Shown: positions 24,701-36,025, counted from the stretch's first letter. The stretch is DNA of 64,000 nt from Silene conica (GCA_029255685.2 CM055315.2:56081181-56145180), one strand, 5' to 3'. The notes: generated by a model not told the origin, from the letters alone. A program made the numbers and translations.

Positions 24701-24918
24701 ATAATTATAAACCGATAGTGACTCGGGTTGAAAACCAAGTCACTACATTATCCAAAATACAACATATTGTTCAAGGATTTCCCCTTTCCTTGTCCAACAA
24801 GGAAATAAAACATAGGTTTTAATTGTTCATACAACACTTGAAATATTAGCAAAATAAGCGGAAAAAACAAAGCTCCTTGATCATCCCGAGTGGAGCTACT
24901 CTTAGTTCCCTTGATTCA
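21717..24918 (-). other. Element 3 3' non-coding region
   Basis: This region begins with the minus-strand tract GGACAAGTGGGAGAT at the LTR edge, then the ~680 bp block shared with elements 1 and 2. There are repeated ctcccact words (near 21770, 23290, 23367, 23416 and 24389). No pol domain is recognisable. It contains the 144 bp tandem repeat described separately. Confidence 0.75.
23965..24252. repeat. Two-copy tandem repeat, 144 bp period
   Basis: Units start at 23965 and 24109 with atataaggcgtagattttt and are nearly identical. Within each unit, gtagat and atctac words alternate, so each copy is rich in small inverted repeats. It lies in the non-coding 3' part of element 3. Confidence 0.85.
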
Positions 24919-24959
24919 TCAAGCTTGTTTCTCTTTTCCCTTATCTTTGCTTTCATGCC
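24919..24959 (-). other. Candidate short 3' exon of element 3 gag
   Basis: On the minus strand a possible 88 bp intron (24960-25047) runs from G|GTACGAT to TTAG|GG. It is followed by 41 bp encoding a short lysine-rich tail that ends at a TGA. A tail of the same character (sharing DKGKEK) follows a 92 bp candidate intron in element 2. Ty1/Copia elements are known to use splicing to make a separate gag message. The call rests on sequence signals only. Confidence 0.55.
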
Positions 24960-25018
24960 CTAATTCAAGTAAGAAGAGCATTCACATCACAACTTGTATC
25001 ATGATACATTAGTTGAGA

Positions 25019-25927
25019 TTAACATAAAATCGGGATAGTTATCGTACCAACTGGAAGAATCTTCCCAGCTTTGAGATCGCTGAGATACTTGGAACAGTTC
25101 CTCTTCCAATGTTCTTTGCCATTGCAGTAAAAGCATTTGGCCCCTTGATGAGGGCTCTTCTTGGATTTGGAGGTGCTTGCCTCAGAAGACACTTTCTTTG
25201 AACCTTTGGAAGGTTGCTTCCCCTTTGCCTTACCCTTCCTTTTGAACTTTCCTTTGCTCTTAACATTAATGTTGAGCACATCCTTAGGGGCACTAACATT
25301 TAGTCCCATATCCCTTTCAGCTTGCACGATCATATTGTGCAATTCATCGAGAGAGATGTCTTGGTTCCTCATGTTGAAATTCACCCGGAATTGTACATAA
25401 GTTTTCACCTTAGACAAGGAGTGGAGGATTCTGTCAATCACTAGTTCTTTAGGAATGTCCACTTGATTCATCCTTAGGATTTCTACATGCTCAATTAACT
25501 TGAGCACATGTGGGCTAGCCTTTTGCCCCTCCTTAAGGTTGAGATCAAAGAAAGCCGATGCTGCCTCGTATTGGACAATTCTCGAAGCCTTTGAGAACAT
25601 TGTCACAAGCCTGGAGTAGATCTCATAGGCTGTGCCAATCTTTATGGCACTCCTTTGGAGTTCCGGCTCCATCGAGAAGATCAAAACATTTTTGATTGCC
25701 GCAGACTCCTTCTGATAAGTATCATAAGGTCGTCTTGCTGCGGCGGTGGCATTTTCTGCAGGTTCAGGAGGTGATTCTTCAATGAGGAATTCGGTCTTAC
25801 CGTCTCCCTCTGCCGCTAACAATAGTTGGGCATCCCAATCGGCAAAGTTTGCCCCATTCTTTTCTAGCTTACAACGATCCATGAAGGAACGTAACCATGA
25901 AGTGTTTGTAGTAGTGGAAGTAGTCAT
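25019..25927 (-). CDS. Gag protein of element 3 (gag-only Copia element)
   Basis: This open frame of 302 codons starts with ATG and looks whole. The N-terminal block (SWLRSFMDRCKLEKNGANFADWDAQLL, residues about 10-37) is the usual Copia gag start. A UBN2-like capsid region spans about 70-210 (FSMEPELQRSAIK, EGQKASPHVLKLIEH, NFNMRNQDISLDELHNMIVQAERDMG). A lysine-rich linker follows at 218-260, then one zinc knuckle, CFYCNGKEHWKRNC, with C265, C268, H273 and C278. It should form virus-like particles that package the element's RNA in the cytoplasm. No protease follows. Read without splicing, the frame ends about 20 residues after the knuckle region. A candidate splice donor lies inside this end. 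Confidence 0.9.
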   Translation of the reverse strand: MTTSTTTNTSWLRSFMDRCKLEKNGANFADWDAQLLLAAEGDGKTEFLIEESPPEPAENATAAARRPYDTYQKESAAIKNVLIFSMEPELQRSAIKIGTAYEIYSRLVTMFSKASRIVQYEAASAFFDLNLKEGQKASPHVLKLIEHVEILRMNQVDIPKELVIDRILHSLSKVKTYVQFRVNFNMRNQDISLDELHNMIVQAERDMGLNVSAPKDVLNINVKSKGKFKRKGKAKGKQPSKGSKKVSSEASTSKSKKSPHQGAKCFYCNGKEHWKRNCSKYLSDLKAGKILPVGTITIPILC

Positions 25928-28421
25928 GATTGATATTGATACGAAGACTACAAAATTTAAACATATGAAGAAATTAAATGCTAATCGTTTTAATTTTCAT
26001 TTTAACTTGTAAACATATTTACTAAGTTGATGCATCTATAAAATGACCTCTATCCAATTTTATAAATGATTCCAAGACCCAAACCCATACTATCGAAATC
26101 GTGAACCACTGGAACTCCGACCCAATGATATGGTTTGGTGGGTTAAAACCGGTTCTACCTTAGAACTCTTGGTTGATGACAAATCATAATTTATACATCT
26201 TAGCCCGGAACACATTGACCACTGGTCCTCTACACTTCCGTTGAGTACAAACCAAATTTCAAATGCATCGGGATGCGATCCGCCCACTGGACTGAATCCA
26301 CCCCATCGCCCCACTTATCCTACGTAATGGGGTTCGTACTGCCCACTGGACTAGCACCACCCCACGAAATAGAAGCTCATGGGTTCTACTATTTGGTAAG
26401 GCTAATCCCCAATTGTTTTGTTTAATATAGAGGTCTTGTCAATTTATTATCTATCTCCTTTAAGTGAATTAAATTGGTGAACTCGATAATTATAATTGAC
26501 ATGGTCGTTGATAATGATCTAAACTAATATGCATGTTTTATGGCGATTTGGCTATGCATGCAAACATATTAATAATGCAAAAATAAAAGCAACAAAGCAA
26601 TAAAATCCTAGTATGGCCTTCCTAGTAACAGTAAAAACTAATTAACTATTACAAATTCGGAAACCAACTCCTTGGTCCCTTGAACTTCATTGGCACGCCA
26701 TCCAAGAAAACACCGTCTTGTCGGAACTCCTTTCCGTATGGCACCGTCTTTTGGATCTTCGGAATTACAATAAAATAATACAACTAATCTATTGTAAAAC
26801 TGAAAATTTAAATTTAAATTACAAACTCGTGATACGAGATCACATAAATTACAACCGAATCAATATTCCCTTTCATTACGGGTAATATTGATTAAAACTA
26901 AGGCCATACTAAGGAAAAATTACATAATTCCAAATTATATAAATAACATTCAAAATATGACATTCATATTAAATAAATTTCAATAAATAAAATATGTATG
27001 CACATGCTCAATTTTTAATGCCAAATCGCCTTATGGGAGCAAATATCTCATATTTGTTTACGGTTTTTACGGATATGCGCGATTTTAACTATTAAAATCA
27101 TCCAAAATTACATAAATCTCATTTATGTCCAAGTTAATCATCCTAACTTACTTTAGGAATCAATGTTTAGTCTCTACTAATATTTGATCATGATCTAACT
27201 TGATTTTGCATTATTGTTCATAAATTACTTGTATTTTCGGGAAAAATAAACAAAATATGGCCAAATGAGTCAATAAAATTCGAAATTTAAAATTCAACAA
27301 TTTTAAACTTTCTGGAAATTTTCTAAAAATTCAGAAATTAACAAAATGGTCTTTTGCAAATGTTTATGGTTTATTTCTTAAATAAATCGTATAAAAGCCG
27401 TTTTTATGGTTTAAAATCCGATTTAAATTATAAAAACTTGAAATAAATTGCTATAAATTTTTAGTCATCCTAAAATACATATTAGAATCTGAAAATGACC
27501 AAAAATTACAGACCATACTCGAAAATTTTATTTTCGACTCATAAATTACGATTATTAGCTAATTAACTCATTAAAAATTAATAATCATAAAAGCAGAAAC
27601 TTTTTGATATCCAACTTTTAGATCTGATTTTCCTATCATATAAGACATCTATGGGTAAAATGTCATGCCATAATATTAAGATTAACTATTTTTAACACAA
27701 TAAGTCACTATTTATCCGATTTTAACCATTAAAATCATAAATCATGCATCACTTGGGAATAAATTCCCAAAACTTACATACATACTGTAAATATTGCATG
27801 TGACATTGTGTAAAGTTTTTATGGCAAAAGTCCAACTATAACTTTTAAAGTCGAATTTAAGTCACTATTAATCCGATTTTTACTATAAAAATCATTAATC
27901 ATGCAAAATAATTCCAATAATTTCGAAAATTCATACATGAACTTTATATATTGCATGTGACTTCTCATAAAATTTTTAAGGTTAAATTCGAAATATAACC
28001 ATATATACCCATTTTTGCTCATATTATGACTATTTATCTCATAAAATTCATAATCCATGCATATTAACTCCATTTCTTACGAAAAATCATATACAATATA
28101 TTAAATACGCATGTGAGAACATATCAAAAAATCTCGGCCAGAAACTATTTTTAGCTAATTTTCCCATTAATTGTTGTTTAAAACCGATTTAAACTACAAA
28201 ATATACAAATAAATATAAAAATGAACAATAAAAATCCATAAAATTATTTTAATGTCCTAAAACCATTTTAGAATCAGAAACTTTAACATGCAAAATTATT
28301 TTGTGATTTATCATAATAAACACAATAATTTCGAAAATTTTCGAAATGTATGTTAAACCGATTTTAACATAAATCATGAATCCGATCATGCATGCAACAA
28401 CCGTAATGCTCTGATACCAAT
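25928..28421 (-). other. Element 3 long 5' leader with primer binding site
   Basis: About 2.5 kb separate the 5' LTR from gag with no convincing gene. The primer binding site complement gctctgatacca is at 28408-28419, right beside the LTR. The part near gag (26090-26720) matches the element 2 leader at 30110-30683. The distal part is AT-rich and holds degenerate tandem repeats. Confidence 0.75.
27690..28140. repeat. Degenerate ~160 bp tandem repeats in element 3 leader
   Basis: About three diverged units carry the ordered words gtcacta, ccgattttta, aaaatcat, tgcatgtgac and tttttatgg. The same array type occurs in element 2's leader at about 36860-37350, so it predates the split of the two families. 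Unit limits are approximate. Confidence 0.6.
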
Positions 28422-29707
28422 TGTTGGAAACTAAGTTCCACATTTTATACTCAAATCAAATATGAGTTTTGTTTCTTTAAGTTTAGGTCATAAAACTTAA
28501 ATGGATCTTATGCATGCAAGATGATATCATAAGATGAGATAGTCCTTACATTGGTTTTAGAAGGTTTATACTCAATAATCACCTATTAATTGAGTCTTCA
28601 AGCCACCGAAATTACCCTTAAACGATCTAACAAAAATCGTCTCCTAAAGGTGCGTATCAAGGACCCGATCTCAAACCAACACAATTTTTGTTACTAGAAA
28701 AATTGCATTAGTAAACTAGAAATATTAATAATATTACCCTTAATATTATTAGTATTGGAAATAATTAATTTTCTTAGAAAACTATTTTACTAAAGAAAAT
28801 GGAGAGAATAAGTTGTAGTATGTGTATGTGTGTAAGCATCAACTTAACTCTTGTCAAGTGAGTAGTGTGGTGTATTTAAGAGCAAAATATGCTCACAATT
28901 GTGAGCACATGGCCGGCCCTCTCACCCATATAAGGCCAATGCATGGCTTCTTCCTCTTACACAAAAGCTCATAAGATGCCTTACACCTAAGGCTAGGTAT
29001 GTAAGCTTTTTTTTCATAATGTGTAAGAGTAGTCTTACAATATCACAACAACACACTACCTCACTAACCCACATCACACGGTTAAAAGAGTGCAAAATGG
29101 ACTCCATTTTATCTTTGTCAATTGTGTTAATTTGTAACATGTCACATATGTTCCATAACACATGACTCAATTTGTTAATTGTGCAATTTTAACTATTAAA
29201 ATTCACAATTTACAAATTTATTACATTTAAATAATTACACTAATAATTTCGAAATTATTATTGTATAAAAATGTAATGTCATAATTTAATTACAACTCTT
29301 TGTAATTTTATGATCAACCGTGTTTATTCTCAATTTAATCGTTTCCCAAACGAATAAATAAAAACCGAGTAATAAAACAATTTTATTACTTTGACTATCA
29401 TTATTATAATCCTATTAAAAATATTCGTCATATAAAATTATTTCCAAAATTTTCAGTTATTGATTAATTTGTATCTAATACAATATTAATCAATTATTCC
29501 ATTGAGACGGAATTTCCTAAAGATATGACCTTAAGGGATCAACTGATCACCACCATCATATGACGATAATGTCAAACTCTAGACAGCCAATCATTATCGA
29601 TAAATGTTGATCAGTTGACTTTAAAAGAGTAACACTCCCAGTTGTGTTTCATTCAAATGAGTTTTAATTTCGTCAACACACTATTGTCGAGGACACTTCC
29701 TCCAACA
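28422..29707 (-). repeat. 5' LTR of element 3
   Basis: This LTR is 1,286 bp, TGTTGGAAAC to CCAACA. It is flanked on its left (element interior) by the primer binding site and on its right by TSD ccggc. It differs from the other LTR by about 8-9 substitutions by eye. Confidence 0.94.
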
Positions 29708-29978
29708 CCGGCTCCATGGAGAAGATGAGCACATTTTTAAGAGCGGAGGACTCTTTCATGTAGGCTTCATAGGCCTCACGATTTTGGACCGATGAACGAG
29801 CGGTCGGAGCGGTCGGAGCGGCTTCGGATAGGTAACGACTCTTATCGTCACCTTGAGCGGCCAAAAGTAATTGCGCATCCCAATCCTTAAAATTAGAACC
29901 ATGCTTATCGAGTTTGCAACGGTCCATAAAAGACCGAAGCCATGAAACGTTAGTGAGAGGTGGAGCGTTGTTTGCCAT
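29708..29978 (-). pseudogene. Element 2 gag, N-terminal part
   Basis: The minus-strand frame begins with ATG at 29978 (MANNAPPLTNVSWLRSFMDRC) and continues to the insertion point of element 3. It has the same N-terminal gag block as element 3 (DWDAQLLLAAQGD, NVLIFSMEP). It is one half of a fossil gag split by the nested insertion. Confidence 0.88.
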
Positions 29979-30683
29979 TGATGATGTTGAAAATTAAACT
30001 ACAATAGAATGAAGGAAATAAACAACATCATTTTAAAATTCATAATTTAAACTAAAAACTTAAACAAGTTAAGTTTATTTACTTAATGATCTCTTCCCGA
30101 TTAAGTAAACAATCCCGAGACCCAAACCCATACTAATCCGGGCACGGTGTAGCCGATTCAACCCGTATCGGTATAATTTGGTGGATTAACCCTTTAATCG
30201 GTTCTACCTTAGAACTCTCGGTCGACAATTTTCTAAAAATCGTCTTTAGCCCGAACTTATTGCAACTACGGTTACGAATACTTTCGTTGAGATCAACCAA
30301 ATTTCAAGGTGTAATCTTATTACCCCACTTACCCAACGTGACAATTTTAGTACCCCGGTGTAGCCGAGCCTACGTTCTTGTGAAGAAGGGATTCATGGCT
30401 CCGTACTTTTTGGTAAGGCTAAGTCTCAATATTTATTTGTAAGAGATCTAGTCAATTATTATCTATCTCCGTTTAAGTGAACTAAGTCGGTGAATTATCG
30501 ATAAAATAAAAGACTAGGTCGACTAAATCGAAAAATGCATGAGACGATATATGACGATTTGGCTATGCATGCAAACATATAAAAAGCAAAATAAAAGCAT
30601 AAAAATAAACCCTAGTATGACCTTTCCTAGAAAAGAAATAATAAAGTACAAATTCGGAAACCAACTCTTTTGGTCCCTTGAAC
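29979..30683 (-). other. Element 2 leader, gag-proximal part
   Basis: This non-coding stretch is collinear with element 3's leader (matching blocks gagacccaaacccata, ggttctaccttagaactc, tttggctatgcatgcaaac and ttggtcccttgaac). From 30221 rightwards it is the left end of the inverted duplication and recurs in reverse at 35488-35950. Confidence 0.75.
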
Positions 30684-31680
30684 TGTTGGGGCTGGTGTCC
30701 TTGACAATTAAGTACAATGACTTATTAAATCTCTTTAAGGATCACAAGGGCATACTTTTGTATTATTACCAGTTGATCCACGTTTATCAATAACGGTTGG
30801 CTTGCTAGATAAGTTTGACGTTATTGTCATACGGATGGCGGTGATCAACTGGTCCCTATACGTCACACCTATAGGACACGTTTGAGAGATGTGAAGGTAT
30901 GAAAATACAGTCACATTTTGCCGGATACGACTAAACAGTTAGTCAGAGGTATTGACTAATAAATTAGTCAATAAGATGTTGAGATTATTATTTAATACGG
31001 ATTAAATAATTTTAGCTAATACGGATTACAAGATTAATTCGTAAATTAAATATAAACGGTTATATTTAATTAAATATTGTATTCGCGTATTAATATAAAC
31101 AGTTATATTAATTTGGGCAATTATACAATATCGTATTTTATCAGACCGTTATTAATATATCGACTGTATTAATATCTGATAACATGTTACGATTTATAAT
31201 TATAAACCCGCGAATTATATTTAAGCAATTGAGTCGAATCAAGCATTGGGATAAGGTAAGAGTGGAAAGCCCACTCCTACCCAAACCCTATTTCGGCCGA
31301 AACAAGAGGCTACATAAGGAGAGTCCTTCTCCTTATGTAGATTACTCTTGTTGCACTGTTAAAATAATTCTCAAGAAAATTAGGGTTTGAGAGCACTCTT
31401 CTCCTATAACCCAGATCTCACATCTAAAACTCAAAAGGCTCTCCCGATATTGCAAGGCAGTTGGAGAGGATTTCTAGCACACGCGGCCTCGTCTCAATCT
31501 AAGTCTTGGATGCAAGTTATAGGAGGGAATTTGTGTTAATTCCTGTTCTTAGGCCTTTCGCACAAGGACCAAAGGTTGTACTTCTTTTCTTATGCTTTTT
31601 AATCTTATAACGATATTCACGACTGTAATTTTCATTATAATCCTGCATTTAAAGGGCGAATACACGTTTTATTCCCCACA
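30684..31680 (+). repeat. Element 4 LTR, left inverted copy
   Basis: This 997 bp LTR reads in the sense direction on the plus strand, TGTTGGGGC to CCCCACA. It is followed at once by a primer binding site, tggtatcagagc at 31683-31694. It belongs to the LTR family of element 1 with moderate divergence. By collinearity with element 3's leader this is the native side of the insertion, so element 4 entered in plus orientation. Confidence 0.9.
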
Positions 31681-31770
31681 AGTGGTATCAGAGCCTTAGG
31701 CCATGAAAATTTTACAATTGTGTCTTTCATAAGTTTTAAAAATTTTGGAAACCGTACAATCTGCCTAGGC

Positions 31771-32075
31771 ACTCGATCGAGTACCTGTTGCACTCGATCG
31801 AGTGCCCTCGTACCAAGGCCTCGTGCGTGAGTTTTTAGTGGGAAATCGATCTTGTTTTCGATTATAATTTGCATATTGTTAATTAATCGATATTTTTAGC
31901 AATATGTGAATCTTTTGTTGTTGTTTATTTATGATTTACACGTTTTAAATCCAAGTTATAAACTCGTTTTAGATTTAAAAGTGCAGCGATTGCGTTTTAA
32001 AGAGTCACTCGATCGAGCCCCTGCTGCACTAGATCGAGTGACACTAGCACTCGATCGAGTGCCTCTGCTGCTCGG
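31771..32075. repeat. CTCGATCGAG palindrome array, left arm
   Basis: Four perfect TCGATCGA cores and two one-base variants occur between the primer binding site and the arm end. Most are extended to cactcgatcgagtg. The leftmost are about 90 bp from the primer binding site. The array is mirrored at about 34096-34400. Confidence 0.9.
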
Positions 32076-32166
32076 TCAAGTGCTCTTGTTTCGGGCTCCC
32101 TTTTCGAAAATAACTTGTTTCTTATTTTCACATGGCTTAAAATAATATACTGTATACGGAAATAGT

Positions 32167-34004
32167 CTACTTTATACATTATAAAAAAGGGCGAACCCAT
32201 CATGAAGCGAATGAAGCATACGATCAACGATTATGTTCTCACTGATCTTGCAGTTTAGGGCCTCCAGTTTCTCGATATTCTCAATCATGTGAAGAATATG
32301 TGGGCTAACAGCTTGGCCCTTCTGGAGTTTCGCCTCAAAGAAGCGACAGGTATGCTCATAAGAAACGATTCTCGGAGCCTTGGAGAATTCGTTAGTGAGC
32401 GTGGTGAAAATCTTGTTTGCACCATGGGTTATGAAGCGTCTTTGCAAATTTGATTCCATTGCATAGATGAGTACGTTCTTTATCGCACCCGCTTCCATGA
32501 CGAAGTCGCTATGAGCGCGAACATCGTTGGCTCTAGCTCCAGTTCCTGGGTGTGCCGGAATTGGCTCAGTTAAATACTTAAGCTTTCCGTCAGCAATGGC
32601 AGCATTCCGTAGTGCTGCCTCCCAGTCAGAGAAGTTTGACCCATCATTCCTCAGTCTAGTTGACTGATTCATGGAGTCCATGAAGGCTTTTAGCCAGGAT
32701 TCACGTGCTAGCTTGGCACTTGGCATTGGGTCTTCACCAGCCATTTTAGTTATACAACAGTTTTAATGAACGTGTTCTACACTGAAAAAGAAGATAAAAC
32801 AAAACCATATAAGCAACTTATTGTTGTGATTTAAGTCTATATTAAATTGAATTTAAACTCATAGACTCATGCATTTATATAATTGATCTCCCTCAAGAAT
32901 TATATAAATGATCCCAAGACTCAATTTCCGTATATTGATAAGCCCACAGTTTGGCTAATTCCAATCGTTGGAACTCTTGGTCGATAGATTTCCGTATATC
33001 CTATCTCTTAGTCCATCTCAGTCACTAGATATTATCGAGTGACCATGATGTTGAGATAAAATAAATCATCTGTTCCCACTTACCCGACGTAGAAGGGGTC
33101 ATATTATGCCTACCGACGAAGAAGGGATTCATGGGAGGCTGATTTATAAAGACTAATCTCAATTTTTGGTTATACGAGGAAGACCCCATCAACTTTTATT
33201 TATCCATATTTAAGTGAACTAAAAACTAGCATATGCGTGAATGAATTAAATAAAGTGATGGCTTTGCAATTGACATGTGACATCTGTATTGTCACAGAAA
33301 ACTAACGCGTGACCTCTACATGAGTCAGTTTTCAGGCATGATATAGGTGGTTTGGTTTTAGGCGGAATATGATGCAAGCTATTATCGATGAAAGCATAAA
33401 GATAAATGCAATAAACGTAAATAAAAGTCCTAGTGTGGCCTATCCTACCAAAATAAACATAAAACAACTTGGAATCCACCGTTGGACCCTAGAAGCTTGT
33501 CTTGATGTTCCATCTTGGTCCTTGCAGCGGGAGTGAGCATCCGGTCTCCGTCTTGACTTTGGTCTTCACAAAATTACTAATTTAAATTACAAAAGTAATC
33601 CTAAATACATTCTAATTTAAATACAAAAGTAATTACATGGCAAAAACCCAAAACGGAGATTCAAGATCTCAAAATTACAAGCAAGATCGTGTCCCATCAT
33701 TACGGTGACACAATCTTCTAAGGCCACACTAAGTTACAACCGTTTGCAATAATTAAATACGTTATAGAAAGCATTCAAGGCATTCACAAGACGATAAATA
33801 AAATGCATCAACTAAATAAAATTTATACATGACATAATACTGTTATTATGATTAATAAATTTATACCAAACCACCTTTTAAGATTAAAATTAAGTGATTA
33901 TACCGTTTTAATCACCAATTTTAATAAACATATAATCCATTGTTTTAAACTGTTTTAAAAACAATATGTATCAATCGAGGGTGAACCGTTTCACTAAACA
34001 ATAT
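32167..34004 (-). mobile_element. Spacer of the inverted duplication: element 4 gag fragment and leader
   Basis: The minus-strand frame at 32172-32744 encodes the N-terminal gag part of an element 1 relative (MAGEDPMPSAKLARESWLKAF at the start, EGQ-type block KGQAVSPHILHMIENIEKLE). It matches element 1's own gag at 38877-39271 and 14400-14549. Leader sequence similar to 39272-40500 follows to the right. The 27 bp at 32163-32189, at the arm junction, recur at 35999-36025. The fragment is a truncated fossil. Confidence 0.88.
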
Positions 34005-35950
34005 ACTATTTCCGTATACAGTATATTATTTTAAGCCATGTGAAAATAAGAAACAAGTTATTTTCGAAAAGGGAGCCCGAAACAAGAGCACTTGACCGAG
34101 CAGCAGAGGCACTCGATCGAGTGCCAGTGTCACTCGATCGAGTGCAGCAGGGGCTCGATCGAGTGACTCTTTAAAACGTAATCGCTGCACTTTTAAATCT
34201 AAAACGAGTTTATAACTTGGATTTAAAACGTGTAAATCATAAATAAACAACAACAAAAGATTCACATATTGCTAAAAATATCGATTAATTAACAATATGC
34301 AAATTATAATCGAAAACAAGATCGATTTCCCACTAAAAACTCACGCACGGGGCCTTGGTACGAGGGCACTCGATCGAGTGCAACAGGTACTCGATCGAGT
34401 GCCTAGGCAGATTGTACGGTTTTCAAAATTTTTAAAACTTATGAAAGACACAATTGTAAAATTTTCATGGCCTAAGGCTCTGATACCACTTGTGGGGAAT
34501 AAAACGTGTATTCGCCCTTTAAATGCAGGATTATAATGAAAATTACAGTCGTGAATATCGTCATAAGATTAAAAAGCATAAGAAAAGAAGTACAACCTTT
34601 GGTCCTTGTGCGAAAGGCCTAAGAACAGGAATTAACACAAATTCCCTCCTATAACTTGCACCCAAGACTTAGATTGAGACGAGGCCGCATGTGCTAGAAA
34701 TCCTCTCCAACTGCCTTGCAATATCGGGAGAGCCTTTTGAGTTTTAGATGTGAGATCTGGGTTATAGGAGAAGAGTGCTCTCAAACCCTAATTTTCTTGA
34801 GAATTATTTTAACAGTGCAACAAGAGTAATCTACATAAGGAGAAGGACTCTCCTTATGTAGCCTCTTGTTTCGGCCGAAATAGGGTTTGGGTAGGAGTGG
34901 GCTTTCCACTCTTACCTTATCCCAATGCTTGATTCGACTCAATTGCTTAAATATAATTCGCGGGTTTATAATTATAAATCGTAACATGTTATCAGATATT
35001 AATACAGTCGATATATTAATAACGGTCTGATAAAATACGATATTGTATAATTGCCCAAATTAATATAACTGTTTATATTAATACGCGAATACAATATTTA
35101 ATTAAATATAACCGTTTATATTTAATTTACGAATTAATCTTGTAATCCGTATTAGCTAAAATTATTTAATCCGTATTAAATAATAATCTCAACATCTTAT
35201 TGACTAATTTATTAGTCAATACCTCTGACTAACTGTTTAGTCGTATCCGGCAAAATGTGACTGTATTTTCATACCTTCACATCTCTCAAACATGTCCTAT
35301 AGGTGTGACGTATAGGGACCAGTTGATCACCGCCATCCGTATGACAATAACGTCAAACTTATCTAGCAAGCCAACCGTTATTGATAAACGTGGATCAACT
35401 GGTAATAATACAAAAGTATGCCCTTGTGATCCTTAAAGAGATTTAATAAGTCGTTGTACTTAATTGTCAAGGACACCAGCCCCAACAGTTCAAGGGACCA
35501 AAAGAGTTGGTTTCCGAATTTGTACTTTATTATTTCTTTTCTAGGAAAGGTCATACTAGGGTTTATTTTTATGCTTTTATTTTGCTTTTTATATGTTTGC
35601 ATGCATAGCCAAATCGTCATATATCGTCTCATGCATTTTTCGATTTAGTCGACCTAGTCTTTTATTTTATCGATAATTCACCGACTTAGTTCACTTAAAC
35701 GGAGATAGATAATAATTGACTAGATCTCTTACAAATAAATATTGAGACTTAGCCTTACCAAAAAGTACGGAGCCATGAATCCCTTCTTCACAAGAACGTA
35801 GGCTCGGCTACACCGGGGTACTAAAATTGTCACGTTGGGTAAGTGGGGTAATAAGATTACACCTTGAAATTTGGTTGATCTCAACGAAAGTATTCGTAAC
35901 CGTAGTTGCAATAAGTTCGGGCTAAAGACGATTTTTAGAAAATTGTCGAC
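34005..35950 (-). repeat. Right arm of the large inverted duplication
   Basis: This is the reverse copy of 30221-32166. It contains, right to left on the minus strand, element 2 leader flank (35488-35950), LTR (34491-35487), primer binding site (34477-34488) and the palindrome array. The flank of the target was copied together with the element, so the event happened after insertion, at the DNA level. Confidence 0.96.
34491..35487 (-). repeat. Element 4 LTR, right inverted copy
   Basis: This is the mirror of the LTR at 30684-31680, TGTGGGG to CCCAACA on the plus strand, followed by duplicated target flank gttcaagggacc. Confidence 0.92.
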
Positions 35951-36025
35951 TTTATACATTAATTCCCAAAACTGCAAGATCAGTGAGAACAACTTTTCTA
36001 GTCTACTTTATACATTATAAAAAAG
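35951..36025. other. Mosaic filler at the outer junction of the inverted duplication
   Basis: This 75 bp stretch is built of pieces found nearby. The word tttatacatt is at 35951. A 20 bp stretch at 35971-35990 is the reverse complement of 32235-32254 (gag). The 27 bp at 35999-36025 are identical to 32163-32189. After it, element 2's own leader resumes. Confidence 0.85.

Larger units (their letters stand above)
18939..29707 (-). mobile_element. Element 3: young gag-only Copia-type (TR-GAG-like) retrotransposon
   Basis: The LTRs are 18939-21716 (3', enlarged by a solo LTR insertion) and 28422-29707 (5'), flanked by a perfect 5 bp TSD, ccggc (18934-18938 and 29708-29712). The primer binding site complement gctctgatacca lies at 28408-28419, and the polypurine tract is at 21717-21732. 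Its gag frame looks whole and no pol domain is present anywhere inside. LTR identity is about 99.3% by hand count (inserted solo LTR ignored), so it is the youngest of the three nested Copia elements. Movement would depend on enzymes from a relative such as element 1's family (inference). Confidence 0.92.
30221..32166 (+). repeat. Left arm of a large inverted duplication
   Basis: This 1,946 bp arm mirrors 34005-35950. Every matching pair of positions sums to 66171, so there are no net length differences, and only a handful of mismatches were seen. The arm holds flanking leader of element 2 (30221-30683), an LTR (30684-31680), a primer binding site (31683-31694) and about 470 bp of element 4 leader. 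Confidence 0.96.

Noticed and set aside
31906-32145. Open frames with repeated LDRV residues in both arms
   Set aside because: They are translations of the CTCGATCGAG palindromes in a non-coding leader and occur on either strand. No protein family is suggested.
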